DNA of 64,000 nt from Ignelater luminosus (Eukaryota; Arthropoda; Insecta; Coleoptera; Elateridae): assembly GCA_011009095.1 (NCBI GenBank), contig VTPC01001902.1, positions 228,397 to 292,396 on the forward strand. The letters run 5' to 3'. The translations under genes were made by a program, and so were the position numbers. Positions 47,158 to 59,156 of the stretch are shown here, one piece after another. The notes beneath the pieces are model-generated. The model saw nothing but the letters and a program-made list of their open reading frames with translations. It made no database searches and was not told the DNA's origin. The first letter of the stretch is position 1. Each line of letters starts with the position of its first letter.

Positions 47158-50100
47158 ATGCTGATGAAGGGTTATTGCCTTTGTTTGCTGTTGCAATTTG
47201 GAAGAATTTTTGGAGTTAGAATTAGTTTAATATAAAAATGATGTACATATTAATTGTTTGTTTTTAGGGTAACATAGAATATGATGGTTGGGCGAATATT
47301 AATTTACAGCATGCATTGATAGCAAGTGAAAATCCAGTTTTCACAGAGAGAGGTAACGTAACTATTCAGAGCTTGCAAACAGGATTATCTACAGTTTATC
47401 AAAAACCACTTAGTCAAACAGATCGTGTAAAATTAAGGGTTTGTACTCGTCCACAGGATTGATATTTCAAAACATAAAACCACTTTTCTTTCAGGACTTA
47501 GCTGCAAATAATGAATTTTACCAGTTAAAATCAATAGTAACTGCTAGTGATGGATCAGAGTCGGTTTTTATTTCATCAGTAAAAGCTGTGAGAAATATTA
47601 TAATTTTAATTTTTTTGTTATGAAACCAGCTTTGTTTTAGTGCATGTTAGCAGAATCAGACTTGAATGATATTTTATCAGTTTCATTGGATTATTCAGGA
47701 AAGGTTGTCACTGTAACTTTAGCTGTAGCATCAACAGCTACATGTGAAGGTGCTGTTGTACCGATTGACAAACTTAAAGAATTTAGTACAAGTGTTTATG
47801 TTAGACATCCTGAAAATGGTCCTGTGTGAGTATCGTGGATAGTTTTGAAAAATAAAAGCTTTGGAAAGAATGACATACTAGATGCTGAATTGGCAGACGC
47901 AACATGGGAAATCCCATGCTAATTTTGAAATGTTTAGATATTGGCTCTCCTAATTAGTTTAGCACCAAACTTTATTTAGGTTTTTTGAACCGCATTGGAA
48001 GATGGTATACACTGAGCAGTTTCAGTATTTTATGATGACTTGATTAGAAGATATTTGAAGAAAGGTATGTGCATAATACATGTTATGTTCATGATATTTG
48101 ATTGCATACCACTTTATTATACAAAAGTAATTCTGGTTTTGTTAGCATTTAATTGTGAATTATAAGTTAATAGCAATAAAATTATTGATATTTGACGTTG
48201 CTGCTGTACTATACACATTTGTTTAAATATCTTCTAATTGAGTTATCATAAAATGCTGAAATTGCTCAGTGTATATCATCTTGCAATACCCTTCAAAAAA
48301 CCTAAATAAAGTTTAGTGCTAAAACAATTAGGGGAGCCAATATCTAAACATTTCAAAATTAGTATGGGATTTCCTATGTTGTGTCTGCCGATTTAACACC
48401 TGGTATATGGTGGCATAAACAATGAAAAACTTATCACAATATTACTGTGGTGTGTCAGCATTTTCAGACATTTCCAAATTTGTTGAGCAATAAATAGTTA
48501 TTTAAGCTACAAGGGGCATAAGTATGTTTGCAGTGGAGGAAGATGTTTCTGAAACGAATCATAGCTGAGGTTCAAAATTTTTACCAAGACTGCAAATCAT
48601 ACTTATGAACCAAGTGGCTTATAATATTTTTTCTACTTCTGGCTAAAATAAATTAAAAAACTCTTCATGCTCGTTCATGACGTTTGACTAAGTTACGACA
48701 TGTCAATTAAAGTGATTAATTTGAAAAAAATAGCTACCTTTGTTTTGTTATTATGGTAGTTAAATTGAAAACAATTTTGCTTATGTCCCGTTACCAATAG
48801 CAGCTAGTGCTCCCTGCATAAAATCAAGTTACGTTCTGCAAAACAATGTATTAATATGAAGGTAAATGTATGTTTGCAGTCAAAGATGTTTTTGAATTGA
48901 GGTGTAGCCGAGAAGTTAACAATTTGTAATAATCTTACTAAAATATGATATTCTAGAATTAACAATTATTATCCCCAGTTGCATAAACCGTTCTTAAATG
49001 TGTTAAGAACGTCATTAACTAATCAGAAGTAGTTGAATTTGGTGTCAACTTAAAATTTATCAATCAGATTGCTAAATTTTAAAATTAACATGGCATTAGC
49101 TAATAACAACTTTAGAAACATTTTATACATACAGGGATTAGAATACAGGACAGATTCAACAATAAATATCAAATTAATTTAATCACTTGTTTCTGACCAA
49201 TCACATCTCACAATATGGACATAGCAATATTTACATAATTTCACTGTATATTTTTAAATAGTATAATATGCTCTACCATTTGCTGTGATGTTACAAGTTA
49301 TTCTTTAAATTACAACCCCAGTATTTTTCTCTATTTTAATCCAGCAGTGAACAATAAAAACACAATTCAGATCATCTGCCCTGATGTTGAATACATAATT
49401 TGCATCTTTTCTTAACATTGACGACTACTTTTTGTAGTACTGTGTATTGTTTAAAACAGCGCCTACTTAATCTTAAACAATTTTCACATTTTACTCAGGA
49501 ATTTCCCATGTAAGGGTACAAAAGTTTAGTACTGCTGAAAAGAGAAAGGAAATCTCTATCAGATCATAAGGAGAAATACATAGGTTATAATTTAAAAAAA
49601 TATGTTGTGCTGTCATTACTTTTACTGTATGACGGATAAAAATAATTTTTCCACGGCAAATGGTAGAACTCATCGTCCAGGTGTATTTCCATAAATAAAG
49701 CTGCTAGAGCTTGGGGTGTTGTTTAAGAAACTGCCTGTGTATTGCAAGTTATTCTCAAGATATTGAAAAACACGACATTTTGAGTGAAACTTTGGCATTC
49801 TGTATTTTAAAAACAGTACACTTTAGGGCATAGTTTATGTAAGAAACTAGGCATAATGTTGACTCAAGAATCTACTACATGAATAAATACTTCTTGCTCT
49901 ATTCAGGAGCACCTTATTAATTACATTTCAGTAGCAATGTTTTCTAATTGTATGTATTTTTAGACCTGACACCATAACTTACACACAGAAATTAGAGAAA
50001 CAAGCGAAAGAAAAAGGCGAAGTCAAAGACAACAGATCCTTTTTGGCTAAATATGTAGGTATTAGGTAGCATAATTTATACATTAGTTAATTTTTTTTTA

Positions 50101-50201
50101 ATTTCTAGTGGATGTATATTGTACCTGTCGTTATCATTATGGTTTTATCATCAGCAGCCAATCCAGATGGAGCAGCAACAGGAAATAATGCAGCTCGATA
50201 A
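47158..50201 (+). CDS. EMC10: ER membrane protein complex subunit 10 (EMC10), 229 aa, 6 exons
   Basis: Subunit of the EMC insertase, which places transmembrane helices in the ER membrane; EMC10 lies mainly on the luminal side. Exons: 47158-47214, 47268-47438, 47495-47587, 47641-47825, 49964-50054 and 50109-50201; phases close. It starts with a signal peptide (MLMKGYCLCLLLQFGRIFG, encoded exactly by exon 1). A beta-rich luminal domain follows (YDGWANINLQHAL, LSQTDRVKLRDLAANNEFYQ). The juxtamembrane RSFLAKYWMYIVPVVIIM matches the family's hallmark (SFFAKYWMYIIPVV in vertebrates) and is followed by a short tail. The fourth intron (47826-49963) is 2.1 kb and holds a palindromic MITE; the others are 53-56 nt. 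The stop lies 99 bp from the stop of the convergent mL64 gene. Confidence 0.93.
47884..48397. mobile_element. 514-bp palindromic MITE in EMC10 intron 4
   Basis: The arms pair over about 200 bp: left GGCAGACGCAACATGGGAAA against right-reversed GGCAGACACAACATAGGAAA. TTTAGATATTGGCT, AAACTTTATTTAGGTTTTTT and TTTCAGTATTTTATGATGAC are also mirrored. The centre is AT-rich and non-coding. The ends GCTGAATTGGCAG / GTTAAATCGGCAG are imperfect, and a target duplication is not clear. Confidence 0.7.
48398..49963. other. Rest of EMC10 intron 4
   Basis: AT-rich intron sequence. No embedded gene or further element with clear ends was found. Confidence 0.4.
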
Positions 50202-50300
50202 AGTGTACATTTTTATAGGCTATAATTGTAAATTACATTTTGTGTATTATATTAGGTATTAAATATTCCACTATAGTTAAATGTTGTATTTACAAAAAAA

Positions 50301-51207
50301 TTACACTTTTGTATTCTTATTGGTGTCTTCAACTTGTTTATTTAATAATACATTAATCATACGTTCTTCTTTAGCTTTCTTTTTTGCCTCTTTCATTGCC
50401 TTCTTCTGTTCTTTCTCCTTCTTTTCTAACATTTCCTTAAATTTGTCATCTCTTGGATCCACTCTGTATCCAAAGTGTCTTCGAACTTCTTCTACAAGTC
50501 TTTCTTTACTTTCCTGTAAATAAATGAATTAACCGAAATAATTTATTTACCAAATAAAATTAATACCTTTGCAGCTAAAGCTTCTGATTCTTTTTTCTGT
50601 ATTTTATTTTTTAAATCTTTCTTCCATTGCTCTAATTTCTCCATTTTCTTAATTATGTCTTGCTGTCGTGTTTGAATTCTTTTTTCTTTCTCTGCTCGTT
50701 TTATTTTTGCTTCTTCAACCATTTTTAAAATACTTTGAGGATATGCTACATGTTCATATTCAATCTTATCAGCAAGTTCTTGTTTTGTTGGCCAACATAA
50801 TGACTGGTTAACACCGCTAGCTTCGCCATATCTACCATACATCTTTCTTGTATACTTTAATGTACCATGGGTCCATAGCTGCGGCTCTTTATATGGCATT
50901 CTTTCAAACAGAAAGTTGCGATCATGATCTCTCAATCTAGACTTGTTTCGTTTATGTTCGATTTCAGCTTCTTTATTAATTAATTCTTCGTCAATTACTG
51001 TAAATACATATACTTCAAGTAGTATTATTAAATAATGGATTTGGTATTATTAAACAGTTTGTCTAGTACTGTATTGAAATTTGTATACAAACCATTTGCT
51101 AATGCATTTTCTTGTTCTAATTTTTCAATATTTATTGCTGCATCACTCTTTCTTCTAATGATTGGTTTATACGAAAGAAGTATGCGAATGGAATTTGTTC
51201 GTATCAT
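50301..51207 (-). CDS. GADD45GIP1: Mitochondrial ribosomal protein mL64 (GADD45GIP1 / CRIF1), 252 aa, 3 exons
   Basis: Component of the mitochondrial large ribosomal subunit near the exit tunnel, needed for synthesis of respiratory-chain subunits; in mammals it was also described as a GADD45-interacting nuclear protein. Minus-strand exons: 51093-51207, 50567-50997 and 50301-50513; phases close. The first exon codes a basic presequence (MIRTNSIRILLSYKPIIRRK) suited to mitochondrial import. The core has LRDHDRNFLFERMPY, then WTHGTLKYTRKMYGRYGEASG (the family's signature), LCWPTKQELADKIEYE and a long charged coiled-coil. The C-terminus VDPRDDKFKEMLEKKEKEQK matches the family pattern. The gene converges with EMC10. 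Confidence 0.93.
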
Positions 51208-52219
51208 TATCTAAATCCTTTTTAAATACTAGTTTTAAACAAGGGTAAACATAACCATGCTGTAATCGTTGCAATGTCAAAAACAAATCGTCAAAGTGTA
51301 ATCACGTGTAATAAGTAACAGCAGTTACTGTGTTGCCAACTTTACTTAATATCTATACAGTGTTTCACTGTCGCAGTTTTTTTAGAAAGAGAGTGAAGAG
51401 AGTTAGGTAGCCTGATATGATCGCTATATTGCTTTTTTTGTATTTTTGTTTTGTAGGGTACATAAATTTGACGTCAAAGTTAAACTCAAAACTTGCAACA
51501 AATTAATGTTTTTTTGGTTTTTTTATCTTGTGTAAACGAATACAAAAAATTTTGTTCGATACACGTGTGCTGTCACTACGCTCGGCCTAATGCTTCAAAT
51601 TTTGGCCTTATTCCTGAAAAGTGACGTGACAGCGAATTTGTATCAAAAAGAACTATTGTTACTGTTGCGGCTTACCAAAAAGATATCAAGGTTATGTATT
51701 TCATTAATGCATTAATTCAAATTTAAGTTATTTTAGGTTATATTTCTGTCATAAATGCAGTGATGGCATTTAGCGAAGTACCTTTGCTAATTATGACTTA
51801 TGACAAAAGTGGATAGATATAGCAAAGTTCAGGGGAAATTGATGTTATTGCAGGCTCTGTTTGCATGGTATGAGTGCAATATGCTCTATACTGTAGAACT
51901 GATTCCATACGTGTATTATGTGACAAATCACAGACCATAAACAGATTCTCCAGTGAAGTCGTATCCTAGTTTTAAGTTTAATACCTGGCAGTAGCATACC
52001 TTATAGTTTTATGTACCTTGGGATGACTTCTCTTTTACAGCATATTATTTATGGACCTTATTGAATTTAGAATTTGATTTCTCTGTATGTATCTATGTAT
52101 CTACAGAAACAAAACATTCCTTTGTTATGTTGTCACTGATGCTGAAAAACTCAACTTAATAAAGAAGAACAGTCTGTAAGAATCTTGTTTATTTGCTTGA
52201 CATTCTGGATAAGATACAT
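51208..52219. other. Between mL64 start and PEX10 stop
   Basis: It contains the presumed mL64 promoter (51208 onward) and the PEX10 3' UTR near 52200. No further gene recognised. Confidence 0.4.
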
Positions 52220-53165
52220 TTATTGGAAATTTTGCAAAAATATAATTCTACCAGGATGGATAATTTCTCTGCAAATTGGGCAATTTTGTTGATAACGTAA
52301 ACTGTCGTGAATACAATTCCAACAGTATATATGTCCACATGCAGTAGCACAAGTGCTTTTTCTATATTCAGCACATAGAGTACATAATTTTTTATAACAT
52401 ACAGTCTCTTGAGTAAAGGTGCTGGTGCGAATGCTTGAAAAGGAAGCTGCTTGTTGGAATAATGAGTATACTAAATAAATAAGGGATATTTTTCCTAAAA
52501 TTTTAAAACTTCGAGTAGAAGAGTCATCTTGCAGCCATTCTCGAAGTAAAACCTAAAATTTTTAAGTGCTAGTTACTTACGTTGTTAATTAATTGAAAAT
52601 ACTCACATAACGTATGCCAGTAATGCGATTTGAAATATTATAGTAGGCACCATCAATATAAAACCAGGATTGATGTAATTTTAACAATATTGTTTTATTA
52701 TCTAACAAGAAGGTTGTCAACTTTAAAAGATCATCTTTCGTACGGTCCACAAGTGATGTTGATCCAGCAATATTTGTTTTTACATGATTAAATAGTCTGT
52801 CATACAAAGATTCTCCACCAATGTAAAGTACAAGCCAAATGATGTGTAACTATACAGCAATAAAATCAGAAACAAAAATGATTTCATATGAATCGTTTTA
52901 CCAGTTTATTTGGAAGTTTCTTATCCCTGTCTAATCTTAAAATTCCAGCATATTCTTCTCCTAATGTTTGCAAATTGTCGAAAGAAGTTAGAAAATAATA
53001 CCAACTAGATGCTATAATGGGTATCACTTTTCGTAAATAAATAAAATTCTTAATATTCAATGTTTTACAAATTGACAATATATCTTGATATAAAGATTCT
53101 ATAAATAATTCGTCTCTCTGAGAAGATCGAACAATATCAGCTACTTTTGCATAATAAAATGGCAT
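52220..53165 (-). CDS. PEX10: PEX10-type RING peroxin (279 aa, 3 exons)
   Basis: E3 ubiquitin ligase of the peroxisomal membrane; with PEX2 and PEX12 it recycles the import receptor PEX5. Minus-strand exons: 52902-53165, 52607-52849 and 52220-52552, each a whole number of codons. The N-terminus YYAKVADIVRSSQRDELFIE and LQTLGEEYAGILRLD are the PEX10 blocks. Hydrophobic segments follow (LHIIWLVLYIGGESLYDRL, FKILGKISLIYLVYSLF). The C-terminal C3HC4 RING reads CTLC, then ACGHIYCWNC and CPIC with normal spacing, and the protein ends soon after (GRIIFLQNFQ). It is shorter than human PEX10 (326 aa). The ATG at 53163-53165 is the first in frame for the conserved start. It is head-to-head with MAK16. 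Confidence 0.92.
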
Positions 53166-53892
53166 TTTGATTGTATAATTGCACACACATAAAATGGAAT
53201 GTTTCTTATCTAGTAGCCTCTATTGATATTTAAAAAAAAAATGTACACAGCAGTTGCTAGAAGTTAACATAATTCATTTTTAGATAAGGCGTTTTTATTA
53301 TCTCAACACTTTTTAGAAGCAAGTACATATCCTAAAAGCCAACTAAAACTGCCCAAAATCAGCTAAAAACCTTAAAATAAAACAAATTTTAATTTCTCCT
53401 TTTCTATCGTATAAAGCAGTATAAAGGTTAATAACCGGTGTTGCCAAATGGTGTCAGAATATTTAAAGTTGAGCATTTTTTATTATCCGCAAAACCATTG
53501 ATGCACTAGTTCTGCATGCAAAAAATCAACAAATTTTATTTTGGAAAGAAATATCTTGAAAGTACTCAACAAATCTACTTAGAATAGATGTATTTAAACA
53601 ATGACTCAGATCCAATAAAAAAAACTGTTCTGAATTAAATTCAAACGGTATGCATTTATTGCAATTTACTGTTTGGTTAGTTATTAGTGGTAGGTTGGTA
53701 TTGTTGGTAGTGATTAGTATATTGGTGTACCTGTGTTTGTGACAGTTTGTGTTGTTTCTTTTCTTTTAGGTTGATGTGATAAATGTGATTCTGGAGCACG
53801 TGTGTGGAGGCGAATTTGTAATCTTTATAAGGATTTCAGTACAATAGTGGTTTTACTTATAGATGAATAAAATAAAAAAGTAATTAATCAAG
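53166..53892. promoter_or_regulatory. Shared upstream region of PEX10 and MAK16
   Basis: This 727-bp gap holds both promoters of a divergent gene pair by position. No TATA box or other core motif is convincing. A bidirectional promoter is possible but not shown by the sequence. Confidence 0.4.
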
Positions 53893-55273
53893 ATGCAGCA
53901 CGATGATGTGAGTCTTGTCATTTATTTACAAAATGAAACATTTCTAATAAGTTATCTTGCAGGTTGTTTGGAGTATAATTAATAAATCGTTTTGTTCATA
54001 TAAAGTAAAGTAAGTAAAGACCACATTTTTATGTAAAAAGGAATCTGTAAATTGGAGACTTACAAACCTTCTTTGCTTGTAGCACCAAAACACAAAGGTT
54101 TTGTCGAAATGAATATAACTTGACGGGACTTTGTAGTAGAGCATCATGTCCACTTGCCAATAGTCAATATGCCACAGTACGTGAAGAAAATGGTATAATA
54201 TATTTATATATGAAAACTGCAGAAAGGTATGTTGTTTTAAACAATGTTGTAAAGAAATTTCTCAAACCTGTTTTACAGAGCGGCATTTCCAAAAAATACT
54301 TGGGAGAGAATTAAATTGTCTAGAAACTTTGAGAAAGCAATTTACCAAATAAATGAAAACTTATTGTATTGGAATGGTTTTATAAAATCAAAGTGTAAAC
54401 AAAGGTTTATAAAAATAACGCAGTATTTAATTCGTATGAGGAAACTTAAATTACGCAGACAGTAAGTTGTTTTGGTTGGTGTATACTTATTTTTATTTGT
54501 TTTGACAAACATTTCTTTTTAAAATAGAAAATTGATTGTACCCTTACAACGTAAGATAGAGAGGAGAGAAAAACGACGAGAAGAAAAAGCTTTAGTTGCT
54601 GCTAGAATAGAAAAAGGAGTTGAAAAATCTCTCCTAGAAAGGCTTAAGAAGGGAGTTGTAAGATTACAGTTTTATGAAGTTCTTGTATATGAAAATTTGA
54701 TTTACTTATTTTGCAGTATCAAGATTTATATAATATTCCTCAAGTTGCTTTTGACAATGCATTGAATGAAGAAGAAGTAGAAGAAGAAAGTGAAACTGAA
54801 ATTGAAAAAGAAGTAGAGTATGAAATGGAAACGGAAAATGATAATGAATTTGTTGCTGCAGATACTGATGACGAAGTGGATCTAAGTGATGAGGATGATG
54901 CAGAAAGTGTTGTAAGTTAAAATTATTTCAGATTTATGTTCGATTACTAATACTTGTCTTTTCCATTGATTTGTAGGATAGCAATAGTGGCCGACGAGAA
55001 GAAGTAGATGTTGACAGCAGTTTTGAATCTTCTGATAATTCTGATATAGAGGTAATCTTCTAAAGTTTATAAACATTAGTTTAAGTAATATATAAATTAC
55101 TTCTACAGGATTCAGTTTTACCAGGAGTATCCAAAAAACAAGCTAAATCTCCAAAGCCGGGCAGTTCGAAATTTTCAAGATCTAGTAAGAAACAGCTACG
55201 TAAACCTCATGTTGAAGTTGAATATGAAGTAGAGACAGAAACCCCAATGAAATCTAGACTTTCTGCAAGCTGA
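53893..55273 (+). CDS. MAK16: MAK16 ribosome-biogenesis factor (317 aa, 8 exons)
   Basis: Nucleolar protein that binds pre-60S particles with RPF1 and is needed for 27S/28S rRNA maturation. Exons: 53893-53907, 53963-54009, 54083-54226, 54279-54461, 54528-54657, 54717-54911, 54977-55051 and 55109-55273; phases close. The N-terminus [20 protein letters not shown], then [20 protein letters not shown] and [13 protein letters not shown], are highly conserved and hold the family's zinc-type cysteines. [39 protein letters not shown] and [20 protein letters not shown] follow. The C-terminal third is acidic ([15 protein letters not shown]), with [10 protein letters not shown] near the end as in vertebrate MAK16. 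The first exon is five codons. AATAAA lies 89 bp downstream of the stop. Confidence 0.95.
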
Positions 55274-55361
55274 TCAATAATCTGCTAGTTATTTTATTAC
55301 ATACATAGTTAAAAGAAAACCTTTTGTTTATTTCAACAGTCTATGTGAATTAAATTTACAA

Positions 55362-55367
55362 AATAAA
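55362..55367 (+). promoter_or_regulatory. Poly(A) signal of MAK16
   Basis: Canonical AATAAA 89 bp after the MAK16 stop. Confidence 0.55.
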
Positions 55368-56343
55368 ACTGAAAGAGAAAGATGTTTGTAGATTTAGTTA
55401 TTATTATTTTATTAGTAACCCAAAATCTAGAAATCATCATGCATAAATGAACTTGTAAGTGCTCATATTCCATTACAATATGCTGTATGAGGTCTTGTTT
55501 GTTTTCTACATTTAAGTTGTTGAAAAAAACTATCTTGGCAAGGAAATAAACTGAGTTTAAAAACTTTGATTTCTTAGGGAAGTGGTGCTGTTCATAATAT
55601 TGATAACATGTAGTTAGTTTTCTCAAGAATGGTTTGTTCTTTAGCAAAATCTTGCTTTTGATGCCACCAAAAATATTTTTTGCATTCTCTCTGCATCAAT
55701 ACAGCATCATCTTTTTCCAACTGCTACACATCATCCACTACTTACTACAGCTGTCATCTTATGATACGGCTTTCTCAAGAAAAAACTTAAAAAGAAATTA
55801 AAATATATTGTTTTAAATAATTATTATGTTAATCTTTAATAAATTTTGAAGTGACTTAGAAACATGATGTCTTTGGGCCGAGCACCCTGTCATTATTGTT
55901 GAATTAAACATGCAATATGCTAGAGGTGAAACTCTCACTAATGGAAATGATTAATAAACATAGCAAACTGAGTCGAAGACTAGGTATGAGCATGTGTCCA
56001 AGAATATTTCCCTTAAGTTTTTTTACTATAAAGTTCCTGATGGTAAATTAAGCACAAACTTTACTGTTGACATTTTAACCATGAGTTACTATGCGCACGA
56101 TGTAAAAAATTATTTGATTAGAAGCTGATGAAACAAAATCATTAGGGTCTTACGATGTTCAAAACTCTTTTGCTGTTTGGTAGCCCACCTAGTATTAGAT
56201 ATTTTTAAGGTTCATTAAAAAGGAAACTTTCTATACTTCTGGTCAAGTTTTATAAAATCATGTCTTTACAAAAATGCAAATTGCACAAGGTTCTGGTAAC
56301 TAAATTTACTATCAAGAGATTTAAAAAATTGAATTGTATTCTC
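55368..56343. other. Intergenic, no gene recognised
   Basis: No coding or repeat structure could be supported before the large palindrome. Confidence 0.4.
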
Positions 56344-58504
56344 ATAGTCCAGTCAATGAATGCCCAAAAGCGGATTGTAGAGGGCATGGAAAGGGGGAGA
56401 ATTTTTCTCTTGAGGAATGTGTTGGGGGTAGTTAGGAGGCAAACAGACTAAAAGTCCCCGCCCCTAGCCTGCCGCTTCAGGGGGAGGGGGGTGGAAAGGT
56501 CCCTCTTTTCGGTTTCTTGCTTATAACTCGGAAACAGTGTGTCATATGGTAAGAAGTATTCCCTACAAAATAAAAGATAATTAAATTTACTACAAGACTG
56601 TCTATATTCATTTACTTTCTATGTGTTAGTTTCCGAGATATTCGCCAGCGAAGATCGGTAATTTTCGAAAAACTTTTTTTTTGCGTCACATTTTTCGTCA
56701 AACTTTTCAGCCTTATGTTTTACAGAAAAGTCGTTTGGCAGAAAGTTGTAGAGCATTCAGTCTGCTTTAGAAATATGTAATAGTTACTAATTTATCTTCT
56801 ACAGGTCAGAGGTTACAGCAATTTGAAGTTTTTGTATACATTTCGTGATTTCTCAAGAAAAGTCAATGAATTCCCAAAAGGGGGTTGTAGAGGAATTCCT
56901 CCCTTGAGGAATATGTTGCGGTTAGCAAGGAGGCAAAGATACTAAAAGTCCCCGCCCCTAGCCCTGCTGCTTCGGGGGGAGGGGTGGAAAGGTCCCTTTT
57001 GTCGGTTTTTCGCTTATAACTGGGAAATGGTGCGTCGTACGGTGAAAAGTATTCCTTACAAAATAAAAGATAATTAAATTTCCCACAAGAATATTTATAT
57101 TTATTTTCTTCCTATGTGTTATAGTTTTCGAGATATTCACCAGCGCAAATCGATATTTTTTGAAAAACTTTTCTTGTCTCACATTTTATGTCGGAGTTGC
57201 CCTTCTAACTCAGCCTTATGTTTTTGGAAAAGTCGTCAGACACGAGGTTGTAGAGCATTACATATCCTTCAGAAATATATATATTTACTAATTTATCTTC
57301 GACAGGTCAAAAGTTACAGCAATTTGGTTTTCGGATAAATTTCGTGATTTCTCAAGAAAACTGTACTTTCGTCATTATTGTTATTTATGTATTAACAAAC
57401 TGGAATTTGCTAAGGCTACGTAAGATTTTTCTTAAATTCCAGTTTCTTAATACACAAATAACGATAATAACGAAAGTATAGCTTTCTTGAGAAAACACGA
57501 AATTTATCCAAAAATTTCAAATTGCTGTAACTTCTGACCTGTAGAAGTTAAATTAGTAAATATACATATTTCTGAAGGAAATGTAATGCTCTACAACACC
57601 CTGTCTGACGACTTTTCCGAAAACATAAGGCTGAGGAGTTAGAAGGACAACTTCGACGAAAAATGTGAGAAAAAAAGTTTTTCAAAAATTACCAATTTGT
57701 GCTGGCGAATATCTCGGAAACTATAAAACATAGAAAGAAAATGAATATAAACATTTTTGTAGGAAATTTAATTATCTTGTATTTTGTAAGAAATACTTTT
57801 CACCGTACGACGCACCATTTCCGAGTTATAAGCGAAAAACCGACAAAAGGGACCTTTTCACCCCCCTCCAAAGCGGCAGGGCTAGGGGCGGAGACTTTTA
57901 GTATCTTTGCCTCCTTACTACCCGCAACATATTCCTCAAGAAAAGAATTCCTCTACGACCCCCTTTTGAGCATTGATTGACTTGCCTTGAGAAATAACGA
58001 AATGTATCCAAAAACTTCAAATTGCTGTAACCTCTGACCTGTAGAAGATAAATTAGTAACTATTACATATTTATAAAGCACACTAAATGCTCTACAACTT
58101 TCTGTCAGACTACTTTTCTGTAAAACATTAGACCGAGGAGTTAGAAGGACAAGTTTGGCGAAAAATGTGAGGCAAAAAAAAGTTTTTCGAAAATTATCGA
58201 TCTTCGCTGGCGAATATCTCGGAAACTATAACACATAGAAAGAAAATGAATATAGACAGTCTTGTAGGAAATTTAATTATCTTTTAGTTTGTAGGGAGTA
58301 CTTCTTACCGTATGACGCACCGTTTCCGAGTTATAAGTAAGAAAGCGAAAGGAGGGACCTTTCCACACCCCACCCCCTGAAGCGGCAAGGCTAGGAGCGG
58401 TGACTTTTAGTATCTTTGCCTCCTAACTACCCCTAACACATTCCTCAAGAGAAAAATTTTCCCCCTTTCCATGTCCTCTATAACCCCTTCGTTGACTGGA
58501 CTAT
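56344..58504. repeat. 2.16-kb palindrome whose arms are each a tandem duplication (A1-A2-A2'-A1')
   Basis: The outer ends ATAGTCCAGTCAATGAA and, reversed from the right, ATAGTCCAGTCAACGAA bound the unit. The left arm contains two direct repeats of about 500 bp (56344-56857 and 56858-57357). The right arm contains the same two inverted (about 57490-57983 and 57984-58504). Every unit carries, in the same order, a GC-rich block (TCCCCGCCCCTAGCC-like), CTTATAACTCGGAAA-like, GAGATATTCGCCAGCG-like, ACTTTTC[TC]GNAAAAC-like and CAGGTCAGAGGTTACAGCAA-like segments. The 130-bp centre is itself palindromic (AACTGGAATTTGC / TTAAATTCCAGTTT). TA lies at both outer edges, consistent with a TA target. The inner units keep one open frame each (minus 56958-57182, plus 57699-57980), related because they are copies. 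I do not call them genes. Confidence 0.8.
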
Positions 58505-58608
58505 CACCTCACGATTAAAAGCTATGGTAAATAAAAATCTAGTGTTGGCATGGTGTTATTTAACCAGTTGATTATTAACCATAATTATCGTTAATTTTAA
58601 TTAACTAG

Positions 58609-58960
58609 TGGCACGAGCGACAGCGATTCAAAAACGTCACTTTACACTCTTTGTTATATAAATATCTATTTTGCACGGCTGCTTGTAAAGTTGGCATTTT
58701 ACAATTCGTTGTCAATGTCAAAAGTTGACAATTATAACCAATTGCAATAAATTTGACGTATCAATGTTATAATGAATTCATGATAGGCACTATGATCTTG
58801 ACCAACTTCAGTTTTTAATCTACTGTCAATGGTTTCTCTTTATTATTTTCTTTAAAATACTCGTAGAGTTTAAGGTACTCGCTGGCTCTCGCACCGTAAA
58901 CTTCCTACTCGTTCAAAAAGCTTCACTTTACACTCTTGTTATATAAATAACTACTATCCA
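58609..58960. repeat. Dispersed repeat family, two partial tandem copies
   Basis: CACTTTACACTCTTTGTTAT followed by ATAAATATCT (about 58637-58667) and CACTTTACACTCTTGTTATA followed by TAAATAACTACT (about 58923-58955) are two copies. A third is at 31480-31545 plus 32319-32335, where a foldback element has split it. Boundaries are unclear. Confidence 0.6.
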
Positions 58961-58975
58961 TGATTGTTGAATAAA

Positions 58976-59050
58976 TAATGAACCCATTATTCAACACCTT
59001 TGAATTGATTTTTCTTTAATAGTGGTGGAAAAACTAGTGTATTTGACTCT
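58976..59050. repeat. Dispersed repeat shared with 8739-8811
   Basis: The order CATTATTCAACA, TTGAATTGATTTTTCTTTAA, TGGAAAAACTA and TTGACTC matches the copy at 8739-8811 in the same orientation. Confidence 0.55.
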
Positions 59051-59078
59051 TATGTAATGGATTATTTTACAATTCGGA

Positions 59079-59148
59079 CAGGGCCGGCTGGAAGTTTTGC
59101 GGGGCCCTGGGCAGTCGTCCTGCAAACCTGGCTCTTCAGCCAGCCCTG
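59079..59148. mobile_element. Tiny (70-bp) hAT-like MITE
   Basis: The ends CAGGGCCGGCTGGAAG and, reversed from the right, CAGGGCTGGCTGAAGA form an inverted pair. The flanks AATTCGGA (59071-59078) and CATTCGGA (59149-59156) agree at 7 of 8 bases, fitting a hAT duplication. The interior is GC-rich (GGGGCCCTGGGC) in very AT-rich surroundings. Confidence 0.65.
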
Positions 59149-59156
59149 CATTCGGA

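Noticed and set aside
57699-57980. Open frame in the large palindrome as a gene, supported by a similar frame at 56958-57182 on the other strand
   Set aside because: The two frames are inverted copies of the same repeat, so similarity does not imply selection. The outer two units do not keep the frame and no family motif is seen.
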